Positions 8,345-16,793 of a stretch of 64,000 bases of DNA are shown here, piece after piece. Position 1 is the stretch's first letter, and the number at the start of each line of letters is the position of its first letter. The position numbers were made by a program, and so were the translations under genes. Under the pieces are notes generated by a model. It was not told where the DNA came from and made no database searches. It saw nothing but the letters and a program-made list of their open reading frames with translations. This stretch comes from Dysgonomonas sp. 520 (lineage in GTDB: Bacteria > Bacteroidota > Bacteroidia > Bacteroidales > Dysgonomonadaceae): positions 49,280 to 113,279 of the forward strand of contig NZ_QVMP01000002.1 in assembly GCF_010501095.1 (NCBI RefSeq), read 5' to 3'.

Positions 8345-9343
8345 TTATAAGTTCGGATTTATCGAATTCCATTTATCTATTTCGGGAATAACTCCTGATT
8401 TGATAAGCTCGTCTCTCAAATTACATAAATGCCGGTAACTTTGTTCTAATGCCTTTTGCTCTTCGGCAGTACCCTCCACAATCTGATAATGTACTCCACT
8501 TTTGTCAAGTGTTGTTTCCATAGCCATCATGATATTCGAAAACTTATTGCTCGATACATATACACCCACCGGCCAGTTGAACTTGTCTCCACCCATAACG
8601 GCCTGCATCATCTCAAGAGACAGGTATGCCGGACTTTGAAACGAGGAACGCCCCCTTAGTTCGATAATTCTTTTTCCTCCCTGTATTACTTTTTCCTTGA
8701 TGCCCTTCCATGTTTCGTTAGTGAGAATAGGTGTTCCGATCAAATCGTTCAGAGGTTTGCCGTCTACACTTGCCGTAGAAGAAAACACAGCCATTTGCTC
8801 CCCGTGCCCTCCGTATGTTCTGCAATTAGTCACGTTGTCAGGATGAATGTTAAAGTGTTTTGCCAACTCGTTACGTAGTCTTGTACTATCCAAAGCTGCC
8901 AGAGTGGATACCTGCGAAGGTTTTAATCCTGAATAGAGCAAAACCAGTAGCCCTGTTATATCAGCAGGGTTAAAAATCACCACAACATGTTTCACCTCAG
9001 GGCAGTATTGCTTAATGTCTTTTCCAAACTGTATGGCAACTTCGGCATTTCCTTTCAGCAAATCTTCCCGTGTCATTCCCTCTTTGCGTGCAGCGCCTCC
9101 CGAAGTAATAACATATTTGCTGTCTTTCAACGCTTCGTCTATATTGTTGGTGTAGGTGATGGTAACTCCTTTGAATCCGCATTGCAGTAATTCTTCGGCA
9201 ACACCCTCCAAGCCTTTAGAATAAGGGTCGTATAAACAAATATTAGATGATAACCCCATAAGAATGGCAGATTGCGCCATATTAGAACCTATCATTCCGG
9301 CAGCTCCGACAATTGTTAATTTTTCTGATGTAAGAGTTTTCAT
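8345..9343 (-). CDS. mdh: malate dehydrogenase
   Basis: 332 aa, NAD-dependent interconversion of malate and oxaloacetate; in Bacteroidales it works in the reductive branch to fumarate/succinate. The Rossmann motif is IVGAAGMIGSNMA near residue 11. The mobile-loop arginines are in GAARKEGMTR, the substrate Arg in LDSTRLRNELA, and the catalytic His in TYGGHGEQMAVF. Length and motifs fit the Bacteroidetes MDH branch of the LDH/MDH superfamily rather than lactate dehydrogenase. Monocistronic; a MITE-like element sits 41 bp upstream of its start and could affect its expression. Confidence 0.93.
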   Translation of the reverse strand: MKTLTSEKLTIVGAAGMIGSNMAQSAILMGLSSNICLYDPYSKGLEGVAEELLQCGFKGVTITYTNNIDEALKDSKYVITSGGAARKEGMTREDLLKGNAEVAIQFGKDIKQYCPEVKHVVVIFNPADITGLLVLLYSGLKPSQVSTLAALDSTRLRNELAKHFNIHPDNVTNCRTYGGHGEQMAVFSSTASVDGKPLNDLIGTPILTNETWKGIKEKVIQGGKRIIELRGRSSFQSPAYLSLEMMQAVMGGDKFNWPVGVYVSSNKFSNIMMAMETTLDKSGVHYQIVEGTAEEQKALEQSYRHLCNLRDELIKSGVIPEIDKWNSINPNL

Positions 9344-9383
9344 ATCGTTTCTCGATTTTATTAAAGTTTATATATAGAAGTCA

Positions 9384-9508
9384 TCTAGACTTTTTAAATT
9401 ATACTTAATTTTTGAGTTTTTGTCATGTTGAACGTAGTGAAACATCTAAAAAACAGATCCTTCGATACTCTCAGGATGACAAAATTGAATAAAACGAAAA
9501 AGTCTAGA
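9384..9508. mobile_element. MITE-like element, copy 1 (125 bp)
   Basis: Non-coding element bounded by inverted ends TCTAGACTTTTT / AAAAAGTCTAGA. The interior has a second inverted structure: a TGTCATGTTGAACGTAGTGA arm and a CTTCGATACTCTCAGGATGA arm around a CATCTAAAAAACAGATC centre. Copy 2 at 22677-22803 is in inverse orientation and differs by one substitution and the length of one homopolymer (A6 versus A8). No transposase gene is in the window. It lies in the upstream region of mdh. Confidence 0.8.
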
Positions 9509-9815
9509 CGGTTTCATAGTTTATTTTTAGTTGTTCAAATTTAGACAGACAGCAAAAACACAAAGAACGCAGAGTTTTTATTCTGTCATGCTGAGTATAT
9601 AGTAAACATGGCATAACACTTTATTCGATGTAATATTCATTTTTCAAAAAAATGAGCCACTGTACTGTAATTATAATAACAAAAGTTATCGGCTGTTGTT
9701 CAAGGGAAAATTGAGTAATCCTTTAAATCAGAACATTAGTTCCTTCTGCGCATGAATGAGGGTTGATGATCGTTCAATAATAACTATATTTACATGCAAA
9801 ACATTTTCAAATATA
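9509..9815. other. gene-free gap upstream of the nitroreductase gene
   Basis: A/T-rich non-coding sequence. It contains a truncated TGTCATGCTGAG module at 9586-9597, related to the hairpin modules elsewhere in the window. No convincing ORF, RNA gene or consensus promoter is seen. Confidence 0.5.
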
Positions 9816-10619
9816 ATGAGTATGTCTGTTATAGAATTGATAAAAGAGCGTAAATCGGTACGAAGCTACACCGGAGAGCCGTTAAACAAAGAACTTGTTG
9901 ATAGTATAAACAACTATATAGAACGGCTTAATCCTCCTTTCGGAGCAAAAGCAAGGATACGGTTAATCAGTGCAAAAACAGGCGAACAGCCTGTCAAACT
10001 CGGCACTTATGGTGTGATAAGCGGCGCAACGGACTTTCTGCTCCTGATTGGGGAGAAAGGTTTAATGTCGGAGGCCGGAGCGGGTTATATGTTTGAGCAG
10101 GCTATTCTTTTTTGTACCGGACTAGGACTCGGAACCTGCTGGCTTGGAGGGACATTGAAACGTGGCGACTTCTTAACACAGATTCGTCTTTCCGGCGATG
10201 AAGAACTGATTGTTATTTCTCCTGTTGGCTATAAAAGAGAAAAAAGAACACTCTTGGATTCAATAATGAGAACCGGTGCAAGGAGTGACAAACGTAAACC
10301 TTTTGGGTCTTTATTCTTCAATGGCACATTTGAAATACCTTTAACAGAAGCGGATGCCGGCAACTATAACACTCCATTGGAAATGGTACGGCTTGCCCCA
10401 TCTGGCAGCAACAAGCAGCCTTGGCGTGTTGTAATGAAAGACGGGGGTTTTCATTTCTACTATCGAACAGGACGCTTCTCTGTGAATGACATTGGAATTG
10501 CCCTCTGCCATTTCGAACTCACTTGCAATGAGTTAGGATTGAATGGGCATTTTGAAAGAATCGCTGATATATCAGGCTCTAATGATGTGGAATATATAAT
10601 GTCATGGATAACTGAGTAG
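9816..10619 (+). CDS. nitroreductase-family protein (TM1586-like)
   Basis: 267 aa from the ATG that gives MSMSVIELIKERKSVRSY; an upstream in-frame ATG at 9756 would add 20 residues with no family match. FMN-binding features of the nitroreductase fold are visible: RKSVRSYTG at the N-terminus, an internal GLGTCWLGGTLKRGDF segment (the GLGTCWLGG glycine stretch usual in the family), and APSGSNKQPWRVV in the second half. The duplicated-half layout resembles the putative TM nitroreductase family. It probably reduces a small electrophilic or quinone substrate with NAD(P)H; the natural substrate cannot be told from sequence. Confidence 0.82.
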   Translation: MSMSVIELIKERKSVRSYTGEPLNKELVDSINNYIERLNPPFGAKARIRLISAKTGEQPVKLGTYGVISGATDFLLLIGEKGLMSEAGAGYMFEQAILFCTGLGLGTCWLGGTLKRGDFLTQIRLSGDEELIVISPVGYKREKRTLLDSIMRTGARSDKRKPFGSLFFNGTFEIPLTEADAGNYNTPLEMVRLAPSGSNKQPWRVVMKDGGFHFYYRTGRFSVNDIGIALCHFELTCNELGLNGHFERIADISGSNDVEYIMSWITE

Positions 10620-10654
10620 AAAAAATTGCTATAAACTTAAAGCAACAGAGGGAG

Positions 10655-11404
10655 ATGCCTAAAAACGCTATTGAATCGAAGTCGAAAATGTGGAATCCCT
10701 GGCATGGCTGTCATAAGCTGAGCGCAGGCTGTAAGCATTGCTATGTGTATCGGGGCGATTCGAGGCGGGGTGTTGACAGTAGCGTTGTTACCAAAACCAA
10801 GAATTTTGACCTGCCTCTGCAAAAAAAACGAAACGGCGAATATAAAATTCCTTCCGGGTCGTTGGTTTATACCTGTTTTACTTCCGATTTCTTTCTGGAT
10901 GACGCTGACGAGTGGCGCGTGGAGGCGTGGCAGATGATGCGGGTCAGAAGCGATCTGAGATTTATGATGATAACCAAACGTATCGATCGCTTTCAACAGT
11001 CTTTACCCGACGATTGGGGAGAGGGGTATGACAATGTAACCATTTGTTGTACTATCGAAAATCAGGACAGAGCCGATTACCGTCTGCCTGTATTTAAAGA
11101 TGCTCCCATAAAACATAAAATAATTATTTGCGAGCCGCTTCTCGAACGGATTGACCTCAGTGGGCATGGTATTGGCTTATGGGCAGAACAGGTTGTTGCC
11201 GGAGGCGAGTCGGGCTACGAAGCACGGCACTGCAACTTCGAATGGATTATGGAGTTGCGCAACTTGTGTGTAGAACAGAATGTTTCGTTCTGGTTCAAAC
11301 AAACCGGAGCAAAATTTATCAAAGACGGAAAGCTGTATAATATCAATCGCCGATTTCAACACTCCCAAGCCCGCAAATCGGGGATTAACTTTGATGCAAG
11401 GTAA
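10655..11404 (+). CDS. DUF5131 (phage Gp37/Gp68-like) three-Cys protein
   Basis: 249 aa. Near the N-terminus KMWNPWHGCHKLSAGCKHCY carries a C-X6-C-X2-C arrangement followed by Tyr, typical of the Gp37/Gp68 (DUF5131) family and reminiscent of a radical-SAM-like cluster site. Other family landmarks are VYTCFTSDFFLDDADEWR, LRFMMITKRIDRF, ICCTIENQDRADYRLP, VAGGESGYEARHC (with GGESG) and FWFKQTGAKF. Found in phages and bacterial genomes; the reaction is unknown. It starts 35 bp after the nitroreductase and ends 6 bp before the convergent GNAT gene. No phage genes are nearby. Confidence 0.85.
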   Translation: MPKNAIESKSKMWNPWHGCHKLSAGCKHCYVYRGDSRRGVDSSVVTKTKNFDLPLQKKRNGEYKIPSGSLVYTCFTSDFFLDDADEWRVEAWQMMRVRSDLRFMMITKRIDRFQQSLPDDWGEGYDNVTICCTIENQDRADYRLPVFKDAPIKHKIIICEPLLERIDLSGHGIGLWAEQVVAGGESGYEARHCNFEWIMELRNLCVEQNVSFWFKQTGAKFIKDGKLYNINRRFQHSQARKSGINFDAR

Positions 11405-11410
11405 AGATTG

Positions 11411-11941
11411 TTATTTTATTCCGGGATTGATTATTGAATAACACTCATGATCGAGAATTTTTTCATCGTAGCGTTCTTCTGCCAATCGGAGCAACCCTTC
11501 GTAATTGAATCCGCACTTCTTCAAAACATTCTTCGATCTTTCGTTGAATGGGTAACAGTAGGCGGAAATCAGGTCAAGGTTAATATCCTCGAAACCAAAA
11601 CGAAGTATGGCAAGTGTAGCTTCCGTCATAAATCCTTTACCCCAATAATCCTCCCCGATAGCGTATCCGATCATTTTTGTTCTGTCGTTTTGCCTTTTTG
11701 GGTCGGGAATCAAACCGATAGAACCAAACAGCTTGCCTGTTTCTTTCAACTCCATGCCAAAAACAAAGTCTTGATCTAAAAAGACGAGTTTGATAATTTC
11801 GCGCGATTCTTCAATGCTTTCATGAGGTTTCCACCCAGCATTTGAGCCTACATTTTCATTCTTGCAGTATTCAAATATTGCTTCTGCGTCGTTTTCTTTT
11901 ATCGGACGAAGAACCAATCGTTCGGTTTCTATTATTTTCAT
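11411..11941 (-). CDS. GNAT-family N-acetyltransferase (RimJ/RimL type)
   Basis: 176 aa, single Acetyltransf_3 domain. Recognisable parts: TERLVLRPIKENDAEAIFEY at the start, LFGSIGLIPDP (beta4), IGYAIGEDYWGKGFMTEATL (acetyl-CoA pyrophosphate loop region with GKGFMTEA), and NERSKNVLKKCGFNYEG (the N-S/K-...-LEK-GF signature). Such enzymes acetylate N-terminal amines of ribosomal proteins or small molecules; the substrate is not predictable. Convergent with the DUF5131 gene. The start ATG is followed directly by the KIIETERL family opening. Confidence 0.88.
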   Translation of the reverse strand: MKIIETERLVLRPIKENDAEAIFEYCKNENVGSNAGWKPHESIEESREIIKLVFLDQDFVFGMELKETGKLFGSIGLIPDPKRQNDRTKMIGYAIGEDYWGKGFMTEATLAILRFGFEDINLDLISAYCYPFNERSKNVLKKCGFNYEGLLRLAEERYDEKILDHECYSIINPGIK

Positions 11942-11999
11942 TTTAAAGTCTTTTTCAATCGGATTATGTTAGTTGTTGTTCTCTACAATTCGCATTCTA

Positions 12000-12076
12000 C
12001 AGGGATTGCAAATCCCATGCGACGACAACATCCCATCCGCTTGTAGGGACAGGCTTCCAGTCTGCCCGAAAGCAGG
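12000..12076. repeat. cluster of small palindromic modules
   Basis: Intergenic, between the GNAT and the membrane-protein gene. GGGATTGCAAATCCC (12002-12016) followed by ATGCGACGACAAC, and GGCTTCCAGTCTGCC (12052-12066). The same units occur at 16871-16962, 35663-35683 and 51762-51852 in other orders. Non-coding. Confidence 0.65.
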
Positions 12077-12202
12077 AGTTCATTCACTGTTGGCAAAGAT
12101 ATACCTTTAATGGAATTATCCGGTTGTTTTTCATCGTATTTAAATAGTTATTTGTAACAAAAAACGGAGATATTCTTGTATTTTTACAAATTGAAAAAAA
12201 TA

Positions 12203-13537
12203 ATGAAAATGGAGAAGAAATTTATTCGGACTAAGGAAAATTTCCGACAATTGGGCGAAGTGTTAAAATTATTGTTACCTCAAGGAAAGCAAGAGTGTAT
12301 ATTGTTTGCGGGTTTCTTTGTTTTCTACTTTTCGTATTCCATTTTGCTCGTTTTCAATACATCTGTCATAGACAACCAACACTTGATATATGATGTGTAT
12401 TTTTCGTTCGACAATCCCATCATATACAACAAAGGTTACGTCTACATGGAAGGCCATCCTCTGATGGTGTATTTCACATATCCGTTTCTCCTTCTCGGAA
12501 ATTGTTTGGGCACGTTTCTGGGGTATAAAGCAAAAACCGTATTGCTAGTGCTGCTTTGCCTGTTTTTCATATCCATGTCGGTTGTGTATGTATATCGCTA
12601 TTTGAAGGAAATTGTGAAAGTAGAAGGTTTTGCTCTTTCGCTTTTTGTCTTATTCTATGGATTCTTCTCCACCAGCCTTATTTTGTGTTTCACCCCCGAA
12701 TCGTTTACCGTGACAGCCTTTTTGCTATCATTTACAATTTATTATTATGCGCACTGCATGCAACAGGGAAAAGGCGTGAGGTTATTAACCAATGGTTTCT
12801 TTGCCATCGGTTTGGGAGGAATTACGGTTACAAACTTTGCCAAAGGCATAGTGCCCATGCTTTTTGCCAAAGAAAGCCGTAAGACAATTGTCCGTAAGAT
12901 CATTATAGTCGGTGTTGTTTTCGGGCTGTGCATCTTGTGGATACAATATAAATACGACTTCATCAGCCAGATAAAGTTTCGGTTGGATAGTAATATCAGC
13001 CTGCCGTCGAGAGGTGTATATTATGAAAAAATAATTGATATGCTATTCTGCGGCCCGATACTTATGCCCGGAATATTCCTCGACTCTATCAGGGTTTACG
13101 GCTTGATGGAAACCGTAATATCGGTAGATTATTACAGGCATTGGTGGCAGTATGCCTTTGCCCTTACTTTATTCGCAACATTGGCTTATAGTGTAGTAAA
13201 AAATTATAAAAACAAGTACGTACAGGTGCTATTGTTGATGCTTTCTGTTGATATTGTGATTCATGCCATCATCAGATACGGGCTGAGGGATTCTTTCATT
13301 TATGGAGGGCATTGGGTGTTTATTGTACCCATGTTGCTGGGGTGGCTCTATTCTACTCTGAAAGAACTGAGATACAGAAAGATTATGCTTGTGGTTGTAT
13401 CTGTATTATTCGTGGTTATGTTGGTGAATAACATTTATCAATTGGTTGATTTTGTTAATCTCTCGATCGAGAATTTCCCTCCACATCCCGAATCGGAAGT
13501 CGATCTCTGGAAAACATACGATGCCACATACAATTGA
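12203..13537 (+). CDS. polytopic membrane protein, DUF6080-like, GT-C-like
   Basis: 444 aa from the first ATG after a weak TTG-led extension (a second ATG lies two codons on). About 10-11 hydrophobic helices, beginning with CILFAGFFVFYFSYSILLVF. The long first extracytoplasmic loop carries acidic residues and EGHPLMVYFTYPFLLLGN, a layout seen in GT-C glycosyltransferases that use polyprenyl-phosphate sugars; no exact family signature is visible, and the DUF6080 label is a tentative recollection of a Bacteroidota family. Next come the phosphoribosyltransferase and HAD genes on the same strand, although a promoter lies in the 95-bp gap. A role in transferring a lipid-linked sugar is inference. 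Confidence 0.6.
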   Translation: MKMEKKFIRTKENFRQLGEVLKLLLPQGKQECILFAGFFVFYFSYSILLVFNTSVIDNQHLIYDVYFSFDNPIIYNKGYVYMEGHPLMVYFTYPFLLLGNCLGTFLGYKAKTVLLVLLCLFFISMSVVYVYRYLKEIVKVEGFALSLFVLFYGFFSTSLILCFTPESFTVTAFLLSFTIYYYAHCMQQGKGVRLLTNGFFAIGLGGITVTNFAKGIVPMLFAKESRKTIVRKIIIVGVVFGLCILWIQYKYDFISQIKFRLDSNISLPSRGVYYEKIIDMLFCGPILMPGIFLDSIRVYGLMETVISVDYYRHWWQYAFALTLFATLAYSVVKNYKNKYVQVLLLMLSVDIVIHAIIRYGLRDSFIYGGHWVFIVPMLLGWLYSTLKELRYRKIMLVVVSVLFVVMLVNNIYQLVDFVNLSIENFPPHPESEVDLWKTYDATYN

Positions 13538-13594
13538 TATGCAGACCCTGAGCCAATACCTTAACTGCTGATTTACACGATTAAGTAATTTTGT

Positions 13595-13602
13595 TAACTT
13601 TG
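13595..13602 (+). promoter_or_regulatory. Bacteroidota -7 box before the UbiA-family gene
   Basis: TAACTTTG, matching TAnnTTTG, 30 bp before the ATG at 13633. The upstream TTTA at 13572 is at about the expected -33 spacing. It suggests that the UbiA-HAD pair has its own promoter. Confidence 0.6.
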
Positions 13603-13632
13603 CATTAGAATATAACCCATACTACTGACAAA

Positions 13633-14520
13633 ATGCAGAAGGTAAAGTCATATATAAAGTTAATCAGGGTGGATCAATGGATAAAAAACATGTTCATTTT
13701 CGCTCCTATCCTGTTTTCCCTCAGTTTCAACAATTATGACGCAATATATAATGCTATCTTGGCTTTCATAGGTTTTTCCTTCATCGCCAGTTCTATATAC
13801 GTAATCAATGATTGGTGTGACATAGAGGCAGACAAGCTGCATCCAAAAAAGAAATTCCGACCTTTGGCATCGGGAGCCGTAAATAGAAAGGAGGCTTTGA
13901 TTCTTCTCATATTCCTTGTGTTTGCAGGAGCATCTGTATTCCTGTTTATTCTTGACAATTACAAGGCGGCTATTGTTGTGTTATGCTACTTTATTCTCAA
14001 TCTCGCATACTCTCTGAAACTGAAACAGTATGCCATTATTGATATAACAATTGTGGCATTGTGTTATGTTATCCGCGTCTTTGTGGGTGGATTGGTTACC
14101 GGTATTATGCTGACTCACTGGCTCATTATAATGACGTTTCTTGGGGCATTGCTCATTGTTCTGGGAAAACGCAAGCACGATGTAGCCATATACGAAGAAA
14201 CGGGCAGGCAAATGCGCAAAAGCATTACGGGATATAATAGTGATTTTCTCACGGCTATAATAATGATAGTAACAGCCGTTACGATTGTTGCCTATATCAT
14301 GTACACCATTTCGCCGCAAGTGGTGGAACGGAATGGCGAATATCTTTATCTGACATCTCTGTTTGTGGGCGTGGGACTGCTGCGCTATCTGCAAGTGCTT
14401 TTCCTTGACAAAGGTGGGGATAACCCGACAAAACTTTTCTTGAAAGATAAGTTTCTGTATATCAGCTTCCTCTTGTGGCTTGTCTCGTTCATACTTATTT
14501 CGTATCTGAAAGTTTTTTAA
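13633..14520 (+). CDS. decaprenyl-phosphate phosphoribosyltransferase-like (UbiA family)
   Basis: 295 aa, about eight membrane helices. The aspartate-rich motif of the UbiA superfamily is NDWCDIEADKLHPKKKFRPL (ND-x2-D-x3-D followed by KKxRPL), which with the N-terminal IRVDQWIKNMFIFAPILF is characteristic of the DPPR-synthase branch (Rv3806c-like). That enzyme transfers 5-phosphoribose from PRPP to polyprenyl phosphate. The second motif region includes YNSDFLTAIIMIVTAVTIVA, in the place of the usual second acidic motif. The next gene is a HAD phosphatase 3 bp later, which could remove the 5-phosphate from the product. Confidence 0.85.
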   Translation: MQKVKSYIKLIRVDQWIKNMFIFAPILFSLSFNNYDAIYNAILAFIGFSFIASSIYVINDWCDIEADKLHPKKKFRPLASGAVNRKEALILLIFLVFAGASVFLFILDNYKAAIVVLCYFILNLAYSLKLKQYAIIDITIVALCYVIRVFVGGLVTGIMLTHWLIIMTFLGALLIVLGKRKHDVAIYEETGRQMRKSITGYNSDFLTAIIMIVTAVTIVAYIMYTISPQVVERNGEYLYLTSLFVGVGLLRYLQVLFLDKGGDNPTKLFLKDKFLYISFLLWLVSFILISYLKVF

Positions 14521-14523
14521 TTG

Positions 14524-15120
14524 ATGAACACCTCCAAGCCTGTCATAGCAGCTTTCGACTTTGATGGAACCATCACAACAAAGGATACCTTGTTCGATTT
14601 CATTAAATTCTATCATGGGAAAACGAAACTCTTGCTTGGCATGATTTGGCTCTCTCCTGTTCTTATTCTTTTCAAATTAGGTTTCATCCGCAATGACAGA
14701 GCCAAGCAAAAACTATTCTCCCATTTCTTTAAAGGAGTCAATATCAATGATTTTAATCTCGTTTGTGCAAACTATTCCTTGAGGATTGATTCTATCTGCA
14801 AAGCAAAAACCTTGGAGCGAATAAAATGGCACAGAAATCAAAATCATCAGGTAGTAATCATAAGTGCATCTGTTGAAAATTGGATAAAGCCTTGGGCATT
14901 AAAATCGGGGCTAGGTGATGTGCTGGCTACACAGATAGAGGTTGAGGGAGATATTCTTACAGGCAGATTCAGCAGTCCGAATTGTTATGGACAAGAGAAA
15001 GTGAACAGGCTGAAAGAGACATTTCCAAACAGGGAAGATTATACCCTCTATGCTTACGGAGACAGTAGGGGCGACAAAGAACTACTGGCTTATGCCGATT
15101 ATCCTACATTGTATAAATAA
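14524..15120 (+). CDS. HAD-IB-like phosphatase, partner of the phosphoribosyltransferase
   Basis: 198 aa from ATG 14524, which directly follows the stop of the UbiA gene (a TTG just before is less likely). HAD motif I is AFDFDGTITTKDTL (nucleophile and acid/base Asp), motif II is VVIISASVENWI, and motif III/IV is YAYGDSRGDKELL. An N-terminal hydrophobic stretch (TKLLLGMIWLSPVLILFKLG) serves as the cap and could touch the membrane. The HAD-IB group includes phosphoserine and lipid-phosphate phosphatases. Tight coupling to the DPPR-synthase-like gene suggests it dephosphorylates polyprenyl-phospho-5-phosphoribose, a step that mycobacteria carry out with an unrelated PAP2 phosphatase. The chain ends about as expected for the family. 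Confidence 0.82.
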   Translation: MNTSKPVIAAFDFDGTITTKDTLFDFIKFYHGKTKLLLGMIWLSPVLILFKLGFIRNDRAKQKLFSHFFKGVNINDFNLVCANYSLRIDSICKAKTLERIKWHRNQNHQVVIISASVENWIKPWALKSGLGDVLATQIEVEGDILTGRFSSPNCYGQEKVNRLKETFPNREDYTLYAYGDSRGDKELLAYADYPTLYK

Positions 15121-15197
15121 CGGAGAATTTTTCAAGAAAAAAAAGAAATAACGAATGGTAATCAGGAGCAGGCTTCTGGTTTGCCCGAAAGATTTGT

Positions 15198-16658
15198 TTA
15201 TCTTCTCCAGAAAGCAGGCATAAACAGCGAAAGAACGGTAAACAGTTCGAGACGCCCTGTTACCATCAGGAAGCACAAATACCATTTGGAAAAAGTGGGC
15301 ACATCGGCAAAATGTCCGCTTGGTCCGGTTTCGCCTAACCCGGGACCAACATTGCCCATACATGTAAGGGCAGAACCAACCGATTCTTCAAATCCCATTC
15401 CTGACAAGGATAATACAAGAAGACTCACGACGATTATTCCCAGATACAAAAATATAAATGCCAGAATTTTGGTAACTATCTCGATGGAAACAACTTGTCC
15501 GTTAAGCCTTACAGGCAGAATAGCATTTGGGTGTACTTGCCGTTTAAACTCGTTTATCGCATTCTTGAACAAAACGATGATACGTACAATCTTGATACCT
15601 CCCGATGTTGATCCGGCACAGGCGCAGAAAATCATCAACAGACAGAGGGCAAATGTATAGAACGCACCCCATGTGGTATAGTCTGCCGTGGCAAATCCCG
15701 TTGTGGTGATCGTTGAAATAACCTGAAACAAAGATGTGCGGAAGGCCTGCTCAGGATTGGCCATTTGTTTTGTGAAAAAGAGCATGGATGCAAGGGCAAT
15801 CACAAATATCCCCACAATTACGGCATACCACCTGAACTCTTCGTCTCTGAACAATCTTTTGGGTACTCCTTTGAAAACAAAGTAGATGAGGGCAAAATTT
15901 GTTCCCCCTATAAACATAAACAAGCTGATGATATATTCCAGATATGGAGAATTCCAGTATGCAATGCTCGCTTGTTTGGTCGAATATCCGCCCGTTGCCA
16001 TTGTTGACATGGCATGACATACAGAATCGAACAGATTCATAGGTCCCAGCCAAAGCAAGAAACACAATATTGCCGTAATGGTGATGTAGACTCCCCAGAT
16101 GCGTTTTGCAATCTGGGTTACACGAGGCTGAAAACGTTCGTGCACTATGCCTGTGGTTTCGGCATCGTACAAGGCTGAAGCATTTCCTCCGATCATCGGC
16201 AATAGAGCCAATGCAAAGACGATTATCCCCATACCACCGATCCATTGGGTCATGCAACGCCAGAACAGCAGTCCGTAGGGCATTTCGTCTATATTGAGCA
16301 GTATGGAAGAGCCTGTGGTTGTGAAACCCGACACAGTTTCGAAGTATGCGTTGCTTATATCCGGAATAGCGCCACTCAGGTAGAAGGGGAGCATACCGAA
16401 AGCCGACATTATGAGCCAGCTAAGGGTAACAACAAGGAAACTTTCCCTTTTCCCTATCGGACTTTGAAAATTTTCCGTGCCGAAGATTCTGAAAAACACT
16501 CCGCTGATGATGGTTATCACCGAAGATAACAGCATGGCATCGCTGCAATCTTCCTCGTAATAAAAAGAGGTAACAGTCGCCGTCATCATAAAAATGGACT
16601 CTATTATCAATAGAAATCCAAGTGTTTTGAGAACAAAGCGAAAGTTAAATTTATTCAT
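15198..16658 (-). CDS. trkH: TrkH-family potassium uptake channel subunit
   Basis: 486 aa, integral membrane. The four half-filter loops of the SKT fold can be seen in order: TVSGFTTTGSSILL, AMSTMATGGYSTKQASIAYW, QVISTITTTGFATADYT and SALTCMGNVGPGLGETGP. The third pore loop is followed by GSTSGGIKIVRI, which belongs to the intramembrane helix/gating region. It conducts K+ inward and is gated by the cytosolic TrkA ring. trkA lies upstream on the same strand, but a 0.42-kb gap with repeat elements separates them. The C-terminus (LFMPAFWRR) is typical, so the gene is complete. Confidence 0.94.
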   Translation of the reverse strand: MNKFNFRFVLKTLGFLLIIESIFMMTATVTSFYYEEDCSDAMLLSSVITIISGVFFRIFGTENFQSPIGKRESFLVVTLSWLIMSAFGMLPFYLSGAIPDISNAYFETVSGFTTTGSSILLNIDEMPYGLLFWRCMTQWIGGMGIIVFALALLPMIGGNASALYDAETTGIVHERFQPRVTQIAKRIWGVYITITAILCFLLWLGPMNLFDSVCHAMSTMATGGYSTKQASIAYWNSPYLEYIISLFMFIGGTNFALIYFVFKGVPKRLFRDEEFRWYAVIVGIFVIALASMLFFTKQMANPEQAFRTSLFQVISTITTTGFATADYTTWGAFYTFALCLLMIFCACAGSTSGGIKIVRIIVLFKNAINEFKRQVHPNAILPVRLNGQVVSIEIVTKILAFIFLYLGIIVVSLLVLSLSGMGFEESVGSALTCMGNVGPGLGETGPSGHFADVPTFSKWYLCFLMVTGRLELFTVLSLFMPAFWRR

Positions 16659-16793
16659 TTTTTCAGTTATCAGTTTTAATCCGCTAATATACTAATCAGC
16701 ATTTTGAAATAGGTTCTTTTTTTATTTTACAAATTGTATTTTTCCGACAGGAACAACGCATACCGGGCGTAAGATTTTACACCCTCTACTTTC

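Noticed and set aside
12000-12076. CRISPR-like array of spaced repeats
   Set aside because: The units are different palindromes, not equal direct repeats with regular spacers, and no cas genes are in the window.
16690-16720. Possible left end of the TIR family before trkH
   Set aside because: ACTAATCAGCATTTTGAAAT has only a weak resemblance to the family end and could not be paired with 17040-17086.
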